NCBI RefSeq assembly: GCF_019083995.1
Contig: NZ_JAHRCU010000006.1
Span: 184,708 to 248,707 of the forward strand
Source: Roseococcus sp. SDR
Lineage (GTDB): Bacteria > Pseudomonadota > Alphaproteobacteria > Acetobacterales > Acetobacteraceae
Length of the DNA stretch: 64,000 nt
Reading direction: 5' to 3'
Shown here: piece by piece, positions 43,081 through 52,927 of the stretch
How the letters are laid out: every line of letters starts with the position of its first letter
How positions within the stretch are numbered: the stretch's first letter is position 1
Made by a program: the position numbers and the translations under genes
The notes under the pieces: generated by a model
Database searches by the model: none
What the model was told of the DNA's origin: nothing
What the model saw: the letters and a program-made list of their open reading frames with translations, nothing else

Positions 43081-43817
43081 TGAAGCCCAGGCTGGAAAAG
43101 GGCATGGTGCTGGCCGCCGGCCTCGGCCAGCGGATGCGGCCGCTGACGGCGGAGACGGCCAAGCCGCTGCTGCCCCTGCTCGGCCGCTCCCTGCTCGACC
43201 ACGCGCTGGACCGCCTCGCCATGGCGGGCGTGGAGGAGGTGGTCGTGAACGCCCATTGGTGCGCGGAGAAGGTGGCGGCCGCCGTCGCGGCGCGGGAGGG
43301 CACCCCACCGCGGATCGGCCTGCAGCTCGAGCCGGAATTGCTCGAGACCGGCGGCGGCATCCGCCGCGCCCTGCCGCGCCTGGGCGAGGCCCCCTTCGCG
43401 GTGGTGAATGGCGACGCCTATTGGCTGGACGGCCCGACGCCCGCCCTCACCCTGCTCGACCGCCATTTCGACCCCGCGCGGATGGATGCGCTGCTGCTGC
43501 TGATCCGCACCTCACGCATCGAGGGCGAGGTGGGGCGCGGCGATTTCTTCCTGGATGCGGAAGGCCGCCTCAGCCGCCCCGCGCCCAACCAGATCGCGCC
43601 CTATCTCTTCGGCGGCGTGCAGGTCATGGCGCCTGCGCTGGTGGCGCCGGAGCCCGAGGGCCGCTTCAGCCTGAACCGCTGCTATGACCGCGCCATCGAG
43701 GCCGGGCGCCTGTTCGGTCTGGTGCATGACGGTGCCTGGTTCCATCTCTCCACCCCGGGCGACCTCACCCGCACCGAGCGGCGGCTGCGCGAGGGCCCCT
43801 CGAGCCACTGGCTTTGA
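43077..43817 (+). CDS. murU: MurU-like N-acetylmuramate-1-phosphate uridylyltransferase
   Basis: A 246-residue sugar-1-phosphate nucleotidyltransferase. The nucleotide-binding MVLAAGLGQRMRPLTAETAKPLLPLLGR begins near residue 10, with ETGGGIRRALPRLG and the metal-site VVNGDAYW downstream. It overlaps amgK by four bases (ATGA), supporting a role in peptidoglycan sugar recycling that bypasses de novo MurA-dependent synthesis. Its stop overlaps the addB start. Some family members are annotated only as nucleotidyltransferases. Confidence 0.88.
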   Translation: MMKPRLEKGMVLAAGLGQRMRPLTAETAKPLLPLLGRSLLDHALDRLAMAGVEEVVVNAHWCAEKVAAAVAAREGTPPRIGLQLEPELLETGGGIRRALPRLGEAPFAVVNGDAYWLDGPTPALTLLDRHFDPARMDALLLLIRTSRIEGEVGRGDFFLDAEGRLSRPAPNQIAPYLFGGVQVMAPALVAPEPEGRFSLNRCYDRAIEAGRLFGLVHDGAWFHLSTPGDLTRTERRLREGPSSHWL

Positions 43818-46800
43818 AGCTCTTCGCCATCCCGCCCGACCAGGCCTTCCTGCCCGCGCTGACGCGCGGCACGCTGGCGCGGCTCGGCGCGGGCGAGGCA
43901 CTGGCCGCCGCCACCATCCTGCTGCCCACCCGCCGCGCCGCCCGCGCGCTCCAGGCGGCCTTCCTCCGCGCCGCCGATACGCCGGCGCTCCTGCTGCCGC
44001 GCATGCGCGCGCTGGCGGGCCTCTCGACCGAGGATGCCGACGAGCTGGCCCTGCCCGCTTTGCTGCGCCTGCCCCCCGCCGTGGATCCGCTGCGCCGCCA
44101 GGCCGTGCTGGCCGGCTTCGCGAGCCGGCTCCCGCGCGAGATGGGCGGCCCCGCCAGCGCCGAGCATGCCTGGGCGCTGGGCATGGAACTGGGCAAGCTG
44201 CTGGACGAGATCGCCCTCGAAGAGGCGGAGATCATCCCCGATGACCCGGAACTGCTCGGCCATCGCTGGCTGGAGCGGCTGGAGGCGCTGGCCCCGGAAT
44301 CGCTGGCCGTCCATTGGCAGATCACCACCACCTTCCTGCGCGGCATCGTGCAGGAATGGCAGCTCTGGCTGACCGGGCAGGGCTTGCTCGATATCGGCGT
44401 GCGGCGCGTCCTGGCGCTCCGCGCCCAGCGCGTCGCCTGGGAGGAAGCGCCGCCCGAGGGCGCGGTGATCGCCGCCGGCATCGGCATGGGCGGCACCGTG
44501 CCGGCGGCGGCGGACCTGTTGCGCGTCATCGCCACGCGCCTGCCGCAGGGCTTCGTGGTGATCCCCGGCGAGGATCCCGCCACCGCGGCCCTCCCCTGGG
44601 AGGCGCTGCGCGACGCGCCGACCCACCCCTATGCCGGCCAGCGGAACATGCTCGACCGCATGGGCGCGAGCCTCGCCGATGCCGCGCCCTGGGTGGAAGC
44701 CGGGCCGGATGGCATGTCCGAATTGCTGGGTGTCGCGATGCTGCCCGCCGGCCATCTCGAACCCTGGCAACGGCCGGAGCCCGCGCGCTGGCAGGCTGCG
44801 CTCACCCGCCTCAGCCGGATCGAGGCGAGTGACGCGCAGCATGAGGCCGCCGCCATCGCGCTCACCTTGCGCGGCGCGCTGGAGGTGCCCGGCGCGCGCG
44901 CCGCGCTGGTGACGCCGGACCGCGACCTGGCGCGCCGCGTCGCCGCCGAATTGCCGCGCCATGGCATCCTGGCCGATGACAGCGCCGGCCAGCCGCTGTC
45001 CGATACGCCGCCCGGCGCCTTCCTCAGGCTGATCGCGCATCTGGCGGCGGGGGAATGCGGGCCGGTGGCGCTGCTCTCGGTGCTGAAGCACCCGCTTTGC
45101 GCGGGGGGCATGGAGCGGGCCGATTGGCTCGCCGCCACCCAGGCGCTGGAGCGCGTGGCGCTGCGCGGCCCCTCGCCCGGGCCGGGCCTGGCCGGGCTGC
45201 GCGCCGCCATCGCTGGCCTGCGCGCACCCGAGCCGCGCCTCGCGGAACTGCTGGATGCGCTGGAGGCGGCACTCGGCCCCTTCACCTCGCTCCCGCCATC
45301 GCCCGCGCGGCCGCCGGCCGACCTGCTCTCGGAGCATCTCGCCGCCGCCGAGGCGCTGGCCTCCACGCCCAGCCTGCCGGGCGGGTTGCGCCTCTATGCC
45401 CAGGCCGAGGGCGAGGCGCTGGCCCGGCACCTGGCCGCCCTGGCGCCGGCCATGGCAGCGATGCCGCCCATCGCGCCCGCCGATTGGCCGGGGCTTTTCG
45501 AGGCCAGCCTCGCGCAGGGCACCACCCAGGCCGCCCGCATCTCACGCGGACGCAGCGATGCGGCGCACCCCCAGGTGGAAATCCTCGGCCTGCTGGAAGC
45601 GCGGCTGCTGGATTTCGACCTGGTGGTATTGGGCGCCCTGGATGAGACCATCTGGCCCCAGGCGAGCGACCCCGGCCCCTGGATGAGCCGCCCCATGCGG
45701 CGGGATTTCGGCCTGCCCTCGCCCGAATTGCGGATCGGCCGCGTGGCGGCGGATTTCCTGCTCACCGCCGCCGGCTCGCGCCGCGCCGTGCTGTCGCGCG
45801 CCGCGCGGCGCGGCGGCAGCCCGGCCGTGCCGGCGCGCTGGCTGACCCGGCTGGACGTGTTTCTCCAAGGCCAGTCCGGCCTGCGGCTGACGCCCGAGCC
45901 CTGCGCCGAATGGGCGCGGCTGCTGGACGAGCCCGCCGCGATCCGCCCCTGGCCGCGCCCCGCGCCCCGCCCGCCGCTGGCCGCCCGCCCCGACCGGATC
46001 ACCGTCAGCGACGTGGCGACACTCATCGCCGACCCCTATGCGTTCTACGCGCGCCGCATCCTGGGCCTCTCCCAGCTCGACCCGTTGGAGCAGGAGCCGG
46101 GCGTGGCCGATTACGGCAACCTCGTCCATGCCGCGATCCATCGCTTCCTGGCGAGCCTGCCCCAGGCCTGGCCCGGCGAGGACGCGGCCGCGCCGCTCTG
46201 GGAGGCGGCCGCGGAACGGGCCCTGGAGCGCGCCGCGCTGCGCCCGGCCGTGGCCGCGCTCTGGACGCCCCGCCTGCACCGCATCGGCCGCTTCATCCGC
46301 GGGCTGGAGGCGGAGCAGCGCGGCCAGCTCCTCGCCAGCTGGGCGGAGGTGACGGCCAGCGCGACGCTGCGCCGCCCGGGCGGCAGCATCACGCTCGAAG
46401 CCCGCGCCGACCGCGTGGACCGGAGGCGCGACGGCACGCTGCGCATCCTCGACTACAAGACCGGCAGCGTGCCCTCGAAGGGCGATGTGGAGGCCGGCAC
46501 CGCGCCGCAATTGCCGCTGGAGGCCTGGCTGGCCGAGCAGGGCGCCTTCGAGGGCGTGCCCGCCGCCACCGTCACCGCGCTGGAATACTGGCGCCTCACC
46601 GGCGCCGACCAGCCGGGCGAGGTGAAGCCCCTGAAGCTCGATGACCTGCCCGGCAGCATCGCCGAGGCCGCCGCCGCCCTCCAAGCGCTGGCGGATCGCT
46701 TCCTGCTGGGCGAGGCCGCCTTCCTCGCCCATCCGCATCCGCGCCGCCGCGCCGCCATCGGCTTCCAGCATCTGGCCCGCACCGCCGAATGGTCGGCCGA

Positions 46801-46819
46801 GGCGGAGGAGGGCGCATGA
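43814..46819 (+). CDS. addB: Double-strand break repair protein AddB
   Basis: A 1001-residue AddB, the non-processive partner of the AddAB helicase-nuclease. The N-terminal helicase-like domain has ATILLPTRRAARALQAAFL. The C-terminal nuclease of the PD-(D/E)XK type is marked by VTVSDVATLIADPYAFYARR and LRILDYKTGSVPSKGDV. The start is TTG 43814 overlapping the murU TGA (TTGA), because no ATG is usable until well inside the protein. The AddA gene overlaps by four bases. Together they resect broken DNA ends for RecA. Confidence 0.93.
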   Translation: MKLFAIPPDQAFLPALTRGTLARLGAGEALAAATILLPTRRAARALQAAFLRAADTPALLLPRMRALAGLSTEDADELALPALLRLPPAVDPLRRQAVLAGFASRLPREMGGPASAEHAWALGMELGKLLDEIALEEAEIIPDDPELLGHRWLERLEALAPESLAVHWQITTTFLRGIVQEWQLWLTGQGLLDIGVRRVLALRAQRVAWEEAPPEGAVIAAGIGMGGTVPAAADLLRVIATRLPQGFVVIPGEDPATAALPWEALRDAPTHPYAGQRNMLDRMGASLADAAPWVEAGPDGMSELLGVAMLPAGHLEPWQRPEPARWQAALTRLSRIEASDAQHEAAAIALTLRGALEVPGARAALVTPDRDLARRVAAELPRHGILADDSAGQPLSDTPPGAFLRLIAHLAAGECGPVALLSVLKHPLCAGGMERADWLAATQALERVALRGPSPGPGLAGLRAAIAGLRAPEPRLAELLDALEAALGPFTSLPPSPARPPADLLSEHLAAAEALASTPSLPGGLRLYAQAEGEALARHLAALAPAMAAMPPIAPADWPGLFEASLAQGTTQAARISRGRSDAAHPQVEILGLLEARLLDFDLVVLGALDETIWPQASDPGPWMSRPMRRDFGLPSPELRIGRVAADFLLTAAGSRRAVLSRAARRGGSPAVPARWLTRLDVFLQGQSGLRLTPEPCAEWARLLDEPAAIRPWPRPAPRPPLAARPDRITVSDVATLIADPYAFYARRILGLSQLDPLEQEPGVADYGNLVHAAIHRFLASLPQAWPGEDAAAPLWEAAAERALERAALRPAVAALWTPRLHRIGRFIRGLEAEQRGQLLASWAEVTASATLRRPGGSITLEARADRVDRRRDGTLRILDYKTGSVPSKGDVEAGTAPQLPLEAWLAEQGAFEGVPAATVTALEYWRLTGADQPGEVKPLKLDDLPGSIAEAAAALQALADRFLLGEAAFLAHPHPRRRAAIGFQHLARTAEWSAEAEEGA

Positions 46820-49800
46820 CCTCTCCGCGCGACATTGCCCAGGCGAGCCAGTCCCGGGCGTCGGACCCCGCCGTCTCGGCCTTCGTCACCGCCTCGGCCG
46901 GCTCGGGCAAGACCAAGCTGCTGACCGACCGGCTGCTGCGCCTGATGCTGGGCGGCGCGCGGCCGGAGCGCCTGCTCTGCCTCACCTTCACCAAGGCGGC
47001 GGCGGCGGAGATGGCCACGCGCCTCAACGCCCGCCTGGGCCGCTGGGCCGTGGCCACGCCCGCCGATCTGGACGCCGAGCTGCGGGCCCTGCTCGGCAAG
47101 CCGCCGACGGGCGAGGAGATCGCCCGCGCCCGCGCCGGCTTCGCCGCCGTGCTGGAATTGCCCGGCGGCATGCGGATCGCCACGCTCCACAGCTTCGCGC
47201 AATCCCTGCTGCGCGGCTTCGCGCTGGAAGCCGGCCTGCCGCCGGGCTTCGCCGTGCTGGAGGAGCTCGACGCCAATGCCCAGCTCGCCGGCGCGCGGGA
47301 GGCGGAGCTGCCGCAAAGCCCCGCGCTGGAGCGGCTGGCGGCCCTCAGCAACGCCGCCGGCCTCGGCCAGGTGATGAGCGAGTTGCGGCACTCCGAACCC
47401 ATGCTGCAAGCGGGCCTGGGGGCGCTGGGCGGGTTGCCGATGCTGGTGGCGGAGATCGCGCAGCGCCTCGGCCTCGACCCCGAGGCGGATGAGGGGGAAC
47501 TGCTGCGCGAGGCGGCGACGCCGGCTGATGAACGCGCCCTCGCCCGCGCAGCCGCGCGCCTCGTGCTCGGCGGCAAGGCCGATGGGAAGCTCGGCACGCC
47601 CATGAAGGCCTGGCTTGCCCTGGACCAGGTCGCCCGCGAGGCCGCACTGGACGACTGGACCCGGGTCTTCATCACCACCGAGGGCACGATCAGGAAAAGC
47701 TTCGCCAGCAAGGCGACCGGCGATGAACAGGCCTTCATCCAGGCGGTCTGCGAGCGCGAGGGCGAGCGCCTGCTGGAGGCGCGCGCGCGCGGCGAGGCGC
47801 TGGCCCTGCTGCGCTCGACCGAGGCCGCCCTCGTGCTCGGCATCCCCGTGCTGCGCCGCTTCGCCGCCGCCAAGCAGCGCATGGGCCGGCTCGACTATGA
47901 CGATCTGATCCAGGCCGCGCGCAAGCTGCTGGACGACCCCGGCGCCGCCTGGGTGCTGTTCAAGCTGGATGGCGGCCTGGATCACATCCTCCTGGACGAG
48001 GCGCAGGACAGCAATCCGGAGCAATGGGCCATCGCCCGTGCCCTTTCCGGCGAGTTCTTCGCCGGGCGCGGCACCCACGCGAACGAGGCGCCGCGCACCG
48101 TCTTCGCGGTGGGCGACATCAAGCAATCCATCTACGGATTCCAGGGCGCCGATGCCGGCGGCCTGCCGCGCGCCGAGGCCGAGTTCCGTGCCGCCGTCAC
48201 CGCCGCCGGGCAGGAATTCCGCGCGGTCCCGCTCGAAGTCTCCTTCCGCTCCGCCCCGCCCGTCCTCGCCTTGGTGGATGCCGTCTTCGCGGAAGGTCCG
48301 GCGCGGGAGGGCGTCGTCGCGCCCGGCCAGACCCTGCGCCATTTGCCCGACCGCGCCGGCGCGGCGGGGATGGTCGAGCTCTGGCCGCTGCAATCCCAGG
48401 CCAAGGCCGAGGACCCGCCCGCCTGGGCGGTGCCCGAAGCGCCGATGGCCGAGACCGGCGCCGATGCGCGCCTCGCCGCCACGCTGGCCGCGCGCATCGC
48501 GCATATGATCGCGCATGGCCGCCTCGACTCGCGCTGCGAAGCCGACCCGGCGGAAGGCCGCCCGATCCGCGCGCGGGACATCCTCGTGCTGGTCCGCCGC
48601 CGCAACGCCTTCCTCGGGCTGCTGGTCCGCGCGCTGAAGGAGCGGGGCGTGCCGGTGGGCGGCGTGGACCGCATGGTGCTGGTCGAGCAGATCGCGGTGC
48701 AGGACGTGCTGGCCACGCTCGACGCCATCCTGCTGCCGCAGGACGAATTGCAGCTCGCCGCCGCGCTGAAATCGCCGATCTTCGGGCTGGAGGAGGAGGA
48801 CCTCTTCACCCTCGCCTGGAACCGCCCCGGCACGCTGCATGCCCGCCTGATGGCCGAGCGCGGCGCCGACACCGCCATCGGCCGCGCCGCGGATCTCTTT
48901 GCGGCGCTGACCGCCCGCGCCGACCACCTGCCCGCCCATGCGCTGATCGCGGAAATCCTGGGCGAGCGCGGCGGCCGCGCCCGGCTGCTGGCGCGCCTCG
49001 GCCCCGATGCCGCCGACCCGCTGGACGAGCTGCTGACCGCCGCCATGGCGCATGAGCGCGCGCATCCGGCCTCTCTCCAGGGCTTCCTGCACTGGCTCCG
49101 CCGCTCCAGCGCGACCGTGAAGCGCGAGGCGGATGCCAGCGCGGACATGGTGCGCGTGATGACCGTGCATGGCGCGAAGGGGCTGGAGGCGCCCATCGTC
49201 ATCCTGCCCGACACCGCCGCCATCCCGCCGCAGAAATCCGGCCTGCGCTGGACGCCGGAGGACCTCCCCCTCTGGGCGCCCAGGCGCACCGGCTTCAACG
49301 CCCCCGCCTATGCCGAGGCCGAGGCCCGCCAGGCGGCGCTGGAGGCCGAGGAAGCCAACCGCCTGCTCTACGTGGCGCTCACCCGCGCCGAGGACCGGCT
49401 GATCATCTGCGGCTGGCATGGCAGCAAGGGCCCCGCGCCAGGCTGCTGGTACGAGAAGATCAAGGCCGGCTTCGCGCGGCTGGAGGGCGTGGTGGAGCGC
49501 GACTTCGACCCCACCGCGTGGGGCGGCGACGCGGATGGCTTCGCCCCTGGCCCGGTCCTGTCCCTCGCCTCGCCCCAGACCGATCCGCGCCGGGCGGAAC
49601 CGCGCCGCGCCGCCGGGGCCGCCGCGCTCGCCTTGCCCGCCTGGGCCCGCATCCCCGCCACCGCCATCGCCACGCCAGGCGTCGCCACCCCCTCCCACAT
49701 GGAGGACCAGGAGGCCGAGGTGCCGGCCGCCGCCCCGCATGCCCCGGGCGACCCGCTCGGCCGGCGCTTCCGGCGCGGCAACCTCATCCACGCCCTGCTG

Positions 49801-50283
49801 CAATCCCTGCCCGAGCTGCCGCCCGAAGCGCGTGAGCCCGCCGGCCGCGCATTCCTGGCCCGCCCCGGCCATGGGCTGGACGCCATCCAGCAGGCCGAGA
49901 TCCTGGCCGAGGCGCTGGGCGTCATGGCCCACCCCGCCATCGCCGCGGCCTTCGCGCCGGGAAGCCTGGCAGAGGCCCCCCTCGCCGGCCGCGTGGGGGA
50001 GCGCCTCATCCTGGGCCAGGTGGACCGGCTGCTCATCACGCCCGACCGCATCACCCTGCTCGACTTCAAGAGCAACCGCCCCCCGCCGACCCTGGCCGAG
50101 GCCGCCCCACCCGCCTATCTGCGCCAGATGGCCGCCTATCGCGCCGTGCTGCGTCTTGCCTTTCCCGGCCGCCCGGTGGATTGCAGCCTGGTCTGGACCT
50201 ATGGCGCCCAGGTCATGCCCCTGCCCGACGCCCTGCTGGACGCGCATGCGCCGGCCCCAGGGGACGGGTCCGGGGCCGCTTGA
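46816..50283 (+). CDS. addA: ATP-dependent helicase/nuclease AddA
   Basis: A 1155-residue UvrD-type helicase with a C-terminal nuclease. Walker A is FVTASAGSGKTKLLTDRLL near residue 30; Walker B and DE box lie in DHILLDEAQDSNPEQW; a later helicase motif is VMTVHGAKGLEAPIV. The nuclease motif DRITLLDFKSNRPPP near residue 1090 holds the catalytic Asp-Lys. ATG 46816 lies within the addB stop. It is the motor that translocates and degrades DNA at double-strand breaks. Full length; no missing motif. Confidence 0.95.
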   Translation: MTSPRDIAQASQSRASDPAVSAFVTASAGSGKTKLLTDRLLRLMLGGARPERLLCLTFTKAAAAEMATRLNARLGRWAVATPADLDAELRALLGKPPTGEEIARARAGFAAVLELPGGMRIATLHSFAQSLLRGFALEAGLPPGFAVLEELDANAQLAGAREAELPQSPALERLAALSNAAGLGQVMSELRHSEPMLQAGLGALGGLPMLVAEIAQRLGLDPEADEGELLREAATPADERALARAAARLVLGGKADGKLGTPMKAWLALDQVAREAALDDWTRVFITTEGTIRKSFASKATGDEQAFIQAVCEREGERLLEARARGEALALLRSTEAALVLGIPVLRRFAAAKQRMGRLDYDDLIQAARKLLDDPGAAWVLFKLDGGLDHILLDEAQDSNPEQWAIARALSGEFFAGRGTHANEAPRTVFAVGDIKQSIYGFQGADAGGLPRAEAEFRAAVTAAGQEFRAVPLEVSFRSAPPVLALVDAVFAEGPAREGVVAPGQTLRHLPDRAGAAGMVELWPLQSQAKAEDPPAWAVPEAPMAETGADARLAATLAARIAHMIAHGRLDSRCEADPAEGRPIRARDILVLVRRRNAFLGLLVRALKERGVPVGGVDRMVLVEQIAVQDVLATLDAILLPQDELQLAAALKSPIFGLEEEDLFTLAWNRPGTLHARLMAERGADTAIGRAADLFAALTARADHLPAHALIAEILGERGGRARLLARLGPDAADPLDELLTAAMAHERAHPASLQGFLHWLRRSSATVKREADASADMVRVMTVHGAKGLEAPIVILPDTAAIPPQKSGLRWTPEDLPLWAPRRTGFNAPAYAEAEARQAALEAEEANRLLYVALTRAEDRLIICGWHGSKGPAPGCWYEKIKAGFARLEGVVERDFDPTAWGGDADGFAPGPVLSLASPQTDPRRAEPRRAAGAAALALPAWARIPATAIATPGVATPSHMEDQEAEVPAAAPHAPGDPLGRRFRRGNLIHALLQSLPELPPEAREPAGRAFLARPGHGLDAIQQAEILAEALGVMAHPAIAAAFAPGSLAEAPLAGRVGERLILGQVDRLLITPDRITLLDFKSNRPPPTLAEAAPPAYLRQMAAYRAVLRLAFPGRPVDCSLVWTYGAQVMPLPDALLDAHAPAPGDGSGAA

Positions 50284-50338
50284 CCTGGACCGCCGGCGAT
50301 ACAACCTTAACGAGACCTGATTCTGGAGGAGGCCCCCC

Positions 50339-50668
50339 ATGAGCGACGTGACCAAGGCCGTGACCGACGAGACCTTCAAGACCGACGTGCTGGAGGCCAA
50401 GGGCGCCGTGCTCGTGGATTTCTGGGCCGAATGGTGCGGCCCCTGCCGCATGGTGGCGCCGATCCTCGACGAGATCGCCACCGAGTACAAAGGCAAGCTG
50501 ACCGTCGCCAAGGTCAACATCGACGACAACCCGATGACGCCCAACACCTACTCGGTGCGCGGCATCCCGACGATGATCCTGTTCCAGGACGGCAAGCCGG
50601 TGGACACCAAGGTCGGCGCCATGCCCAAGGGCCAGATGAAGGACTGGATCGCTTCGAAGCTGGCCTGA
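50339..50668 (+). CDS. trxA: Thioredoxin
   Basis: A 109-residue classic thioredoxin with the redox pair Cys33-Cys36 in [13 protein letters not shown] and the cis-Pro in [13 protein letters not shown]. It is a cytoplasmic disulfide reductase. The ribosome site GGAGGAGG is strong. It closes the tsaE to addA run, 55 bp after addA. A hairpin overlaps its stop codon. Confidence 0.97.
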   Translation: MSDVTKAVTDETFKTDVLEAKGAVLVDFWAEWCGPCRMVAPILDEIATEYKGKLTVAKVNIDDNPMTPNTYSVRGIPTMILFQDGKPVDTKVGAMPKGQMKDWIASKLA

Positions 50669-50675
50669 AGGCCAG
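50660..50675 (+). terminator. Hairpin across the trxA stop codon
   Basis: CTGGCC, a TGAA loop and GGCCAG form a perfect 6-bp stem, with the trxA stop codon TGA inside the loop. A T-rich stretch (TCTTTTTG) follows about 13 bases later. It could act as a weak terminator or mRNA end; the distance to the T run makes true intrinsic termination doubtful. Confidence 0.45.
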
Positions 50676-50696
50676 ATTCGTAGCGGGTCTTTTTGA

Positions 50697-50781
50697 TGCC
50701 CTCAGACGCCGGGCGCGCGCTCCGCGCGCTTGGCTTCGCAAAGCTGAAGCTTTGCGCCGCGCCTATCCGGCGCGGATTCTC
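50697..50781 (+). repeat. Three-hairpin dispersed intergenic element, copy 3
   Basis: Begins TGCCCTCAGACGCCGGGCG. Hairpin 1 GCGCGCtccGCGCGC, conserved CTTGGCTTCG, hairpin 2 GCAAAGCtgaaGCTTTGC, then hairpin 3 CCGCGCCtatccGGCGCGG with the trailing ATTCTC also seen in copy 2. It sits between trxA and the convergent VOC gene. Its second and third stems differ in sequence from copies 1 and 2 but pair fully. Confidence 0.8.
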
Positions 50782-50841
50782 CGGACGCATCGCTGATTTT
50801 TTGAGTCGTGCCGAGCCGACGCGTGTTGAGCGCGCACGCCC

Positions 50842-51285
50842 TTACGCACTCATCGCATCCCAACGGCGCTGCATCTCCTCGGGCGTCACCGCTTCGATGG
50901 TGTGCGTCAGCATCCAGCTATGGCCGAACGGGTCCGTGATGTTGGCCGAGCGGGCGCCGTAGAACTCATCGGTCGGCGGGCGGGTGATGGTGGCGCCGGC
51001 CGCCTCGGCGCGGGCCGCCGCCGCATCCACATCGGGCACCGTGAGCGAGAGCCGCACGGGCGTGCCGCCCAGATCCGCCGGCGTGCGCGTGCCGTATTCC
51101 GGGAAGGAATCGGCCAGCATCAGCAGCGCGCCCTGCACGCGCAACTCGGCATGGCCGATGCGGCCGGTCTTGCGATCCAGCAGCCGGAACAGTTCCTCGG
51201 CCCCGAAGGCGGCCTGGTAGAAGGCGATGGCCGCCTTGGCATCCGCGACGACGAGATACGGGCTCAGCGGTTCCTCGGCGGCCAT
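50842..51285 (-). CDS. VOC superfamily (PhnB-like) protein
   Basis: A 147-residue vicinal-oxygen-chelate protein of the PhnB-like type. YLVVADAKAAIAFYQAAFGAEE is the first beta-alpha unit, GHAELRVQGALLMLADSFPE the metal-side strand, and DPFGHSWMLTHT the end of the second module. Start ATG 51285 opens the first conserved strand. Such proteins include glyoxalase-like and resistance enzymes; no specific function can be assigned. It precedes the Bug gene at 51299, in the same direction, 13 bp apart. Confidence 0.85.
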   Translation of the reverse strand: MAAEEPLSPYLVVADAKAAIAFYQAAFGAEELFRLLDRKTGRIGHAELRVQGALLMLADSFPEYGTRTPADLGGTPVRLSLTVPDVDAAAARAEAAGATITRPPTDEFYGARSANITDPFGHSWMLTHTIEAVTPEEMQRRWDAMSA

Positions 51286-51298
51286 GCATATTCTCCGG

Positions 51299-52276
51299 CT
51301 ATTCCAGCTTGATGTTAGCGACGCGCACCACCTCGCGCCACTTGTCGTTCTCGGCGGCGATGAAGCGGTCGAAGGCCGGGCCATCCAGGGGCGAGGCCAT
51401 GGCGCCCAACTCGCGGAAGCGGGCGATGGTTGCGGGCTCGGCGCAGATTTCCAGGCAGGCCGCCGTCAGCCGGTCCAGCGCGGCGCGCGGCGTCCGGGCC
51501 GGCGCCTGCAGGCCGAACCAGGCCACCGCCTCGAAGCTCGGCACGCCGGATTCCTGCACCGTCGGCGCGTCCGGCACGGCGAACCAGCGCTCGCGGCTCG
51601 TCACCGCCAGGATGCGCAGCCGCCCCTCGCGGATGTGCGGGATATAGGCCGGCAGGTTGTCCACCGCGATCTCGACGCGGCCGCCCAACAGGTCCGGAAT
51701 CAAGGCGCCCGTGCCGCGATAGGGCACATGGTTGATGTCGGTCTGCGTGCGGAACTTCAGGTATTCGCCCGACATATGGCCCGAGGTGCCATTGCCCGGC
51801 GTGGCGTAGTTGAGGCGCCCGGGCTGGCGGCGGGCCAGGGCCAGAAGCTCCTGGAAGCTCTGCGCCTGGACGCTCGGATGCACCACCACCGCATTGGTCA
51901 CCTGGTTGATCAGCGCGATCGAGGCGAAGTCGCGCTGCGGATCGAAGGGCAGGCGGGGATAAAGGAACTGGTTGATGCTGGCCGTGCCGATCGTGCCCAT
52001 CAGCAGCGTGTGGCCGTCCGGGTCCGCCTTGGCGACCATCTCCGTGCCCACATTGCCGCCGGCGCCGGGGCGGTTGTCCACCACATAGCTCTGGCCAAGC
52101 ACGGCCGAGAGGCGCTCGGCCATGATGCGCGCCGTGACGTCGGTCGCACCGCCCGCGGTGAAGGGAACGATGATCCGGCCGGAGCGGGTGGGCGCCCAGG
52201 ATGAGGAGCCCGCCTGGGCCAGGGCGGAGGCAGGGATCAGGGCAGGCAGGGCCAAGGCCGCGCGGCGGGTCAGCAT
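51299..52276 (-). CDS. Bug/TctC family periplasmic substrate-binding protein
   Basis: A 325-residue Bug protein. The signal peptide MLTRRAALALPALIPASALA starts at ATG 52276. Core motifs: SGRIIVPFTAGGATDVTAR, YVVDNRPGAGGNVGTEMVAK, and YATPGNGTSGHMSGEYLK. It is the first of three Bug genes in this stretch and is divergent from a small lipoprotein gene. It lies upstream of the VOC gene on the same strand. Ligand unknown. Confidence 0.9.
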   Translation of the reverse strand: MLTRRAALALPALIPASALAQAGSSSWAPTRSGRIIVPFTAGGATDVTARIMAERLSAVLGQSYVVDNRPGAGGNVGTEMVAKADPDGHTLLMGTIGTASINQFLYPRLPFDPQRDFASIALINQVTNAVVVHPSVQAQSFQELLALARRQPGRLNYATPGNGTSGHMSGEYLKFRTQTDINHVPYRGTGALIPDLLGGRVEIAVDNLPAYIPHIREGRLRILAVTSRERWFAVPDAPTVQESGVPSFEAVAWFGLQAPARTPRAALDRLTAACLEICAEPATIARFRELGAMASPLDGPAFDRFIAAENDKWREVVRVANIKLE

Positions 52277-52398
52277 GACGGATCTCCGTGTGATTTGGGA
52301 CGTTGGATACAGAGATTCGCCCGCATCGGCCAGCCGCGGGACTGGCTTGCGGGCCGCTCCGGCGACATGCTCCCCGATGGATTGAGAAGGCCCGCACC

Positions 52399-52908
52399 AT
52401 GTCCGATGCCATGCTGAACCGCCGCCTCTGGCTCGCCGCGCTGCCCGCGCTCGGCCTCGCCGCCTGCGCCACCGAAGCGCCGCCCGAGCCGGTCGCCACC
52501 ACGCCCGCGCCGCCGCCCGCACCCCCGGCGGAACAGCCGCTCGGCAACGCCGTGGGCCGCGTCGAGATGAACAACTGGCAGGTCGGCTTCATCGGCCAGG
52601 TGGCCTGGGGCTCGGGCACGCTGATCTACCAGGGTCGCACCCATCGCTTCCGGGTGCGCGGGCTGGGTGCCGGCGGCGTCGGCATGGCGCGCGTGCGCGC
52701 CGTGGGCCGCGTCTACAACATGACGAGCATCGAGCAGTTCCCCGGCATCTATGGCCAGGCGCGCGCCGGGCTGGTCGCGCCGGGCGCACAGATGCGCGGC
52801 GGCCTCTGGCTGCAGAATACCTCGGGCGTGCGGCTGAACCTGATCCCCAACCGCACCGGCCTCGCCGCACAAGTGGGCGCGGACGGCATCCTGATCGAGA
52901 TGATGTGA
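52399..52908 (+). CDS. Small exported lipoprotein, DUF1134/EipA-like in outline
   Basis: A 169-residue predicted lipoprotein: signal with Arg pair (MLNRRLWLAALPALGL) and lipobox LAAC (Cys24 from this ATG), then a Pro/Ala-rich linker. The folded part starts near residue 50 (GNAVGRVEMNNWQVGF) and has alternating glycine-rich strands (GSGTLIYQGRTHRFRVRGLG, YNMTSIEQFPGIYGQAR). The pattern resembles DUF1134/EipA envelope proteins, but the match is weak and from memory. It is flanked by Bug genes on the other strand. Confidence 0.5.
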   Translation: MSDAMLNRRLWLAALPALGLAACATEAPPEPVATTPAPPPAPPAEQPLGNAVGRVEMNNWQVGFIGQVAWGSGTLIYQGRTHRFRVRGLGAGGVGMARVRAVGRVYNMTSIEQFPGIYGQARAGLVAPGAQMRGGLWLQNTSGVRLNLIPNRTGLAAQVGADGILIEMM

Positions 52909-52927
52909 GACGCGGTTTGCGGGCGGG

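Noticed and set aside
46453..50547. Long minus-strand open frame (1364 codons) antisense to addA
   Set aside because: The plus strand holds AddA with intact helicase and nuclease motifs; the antisense product has no domain I can recognise.
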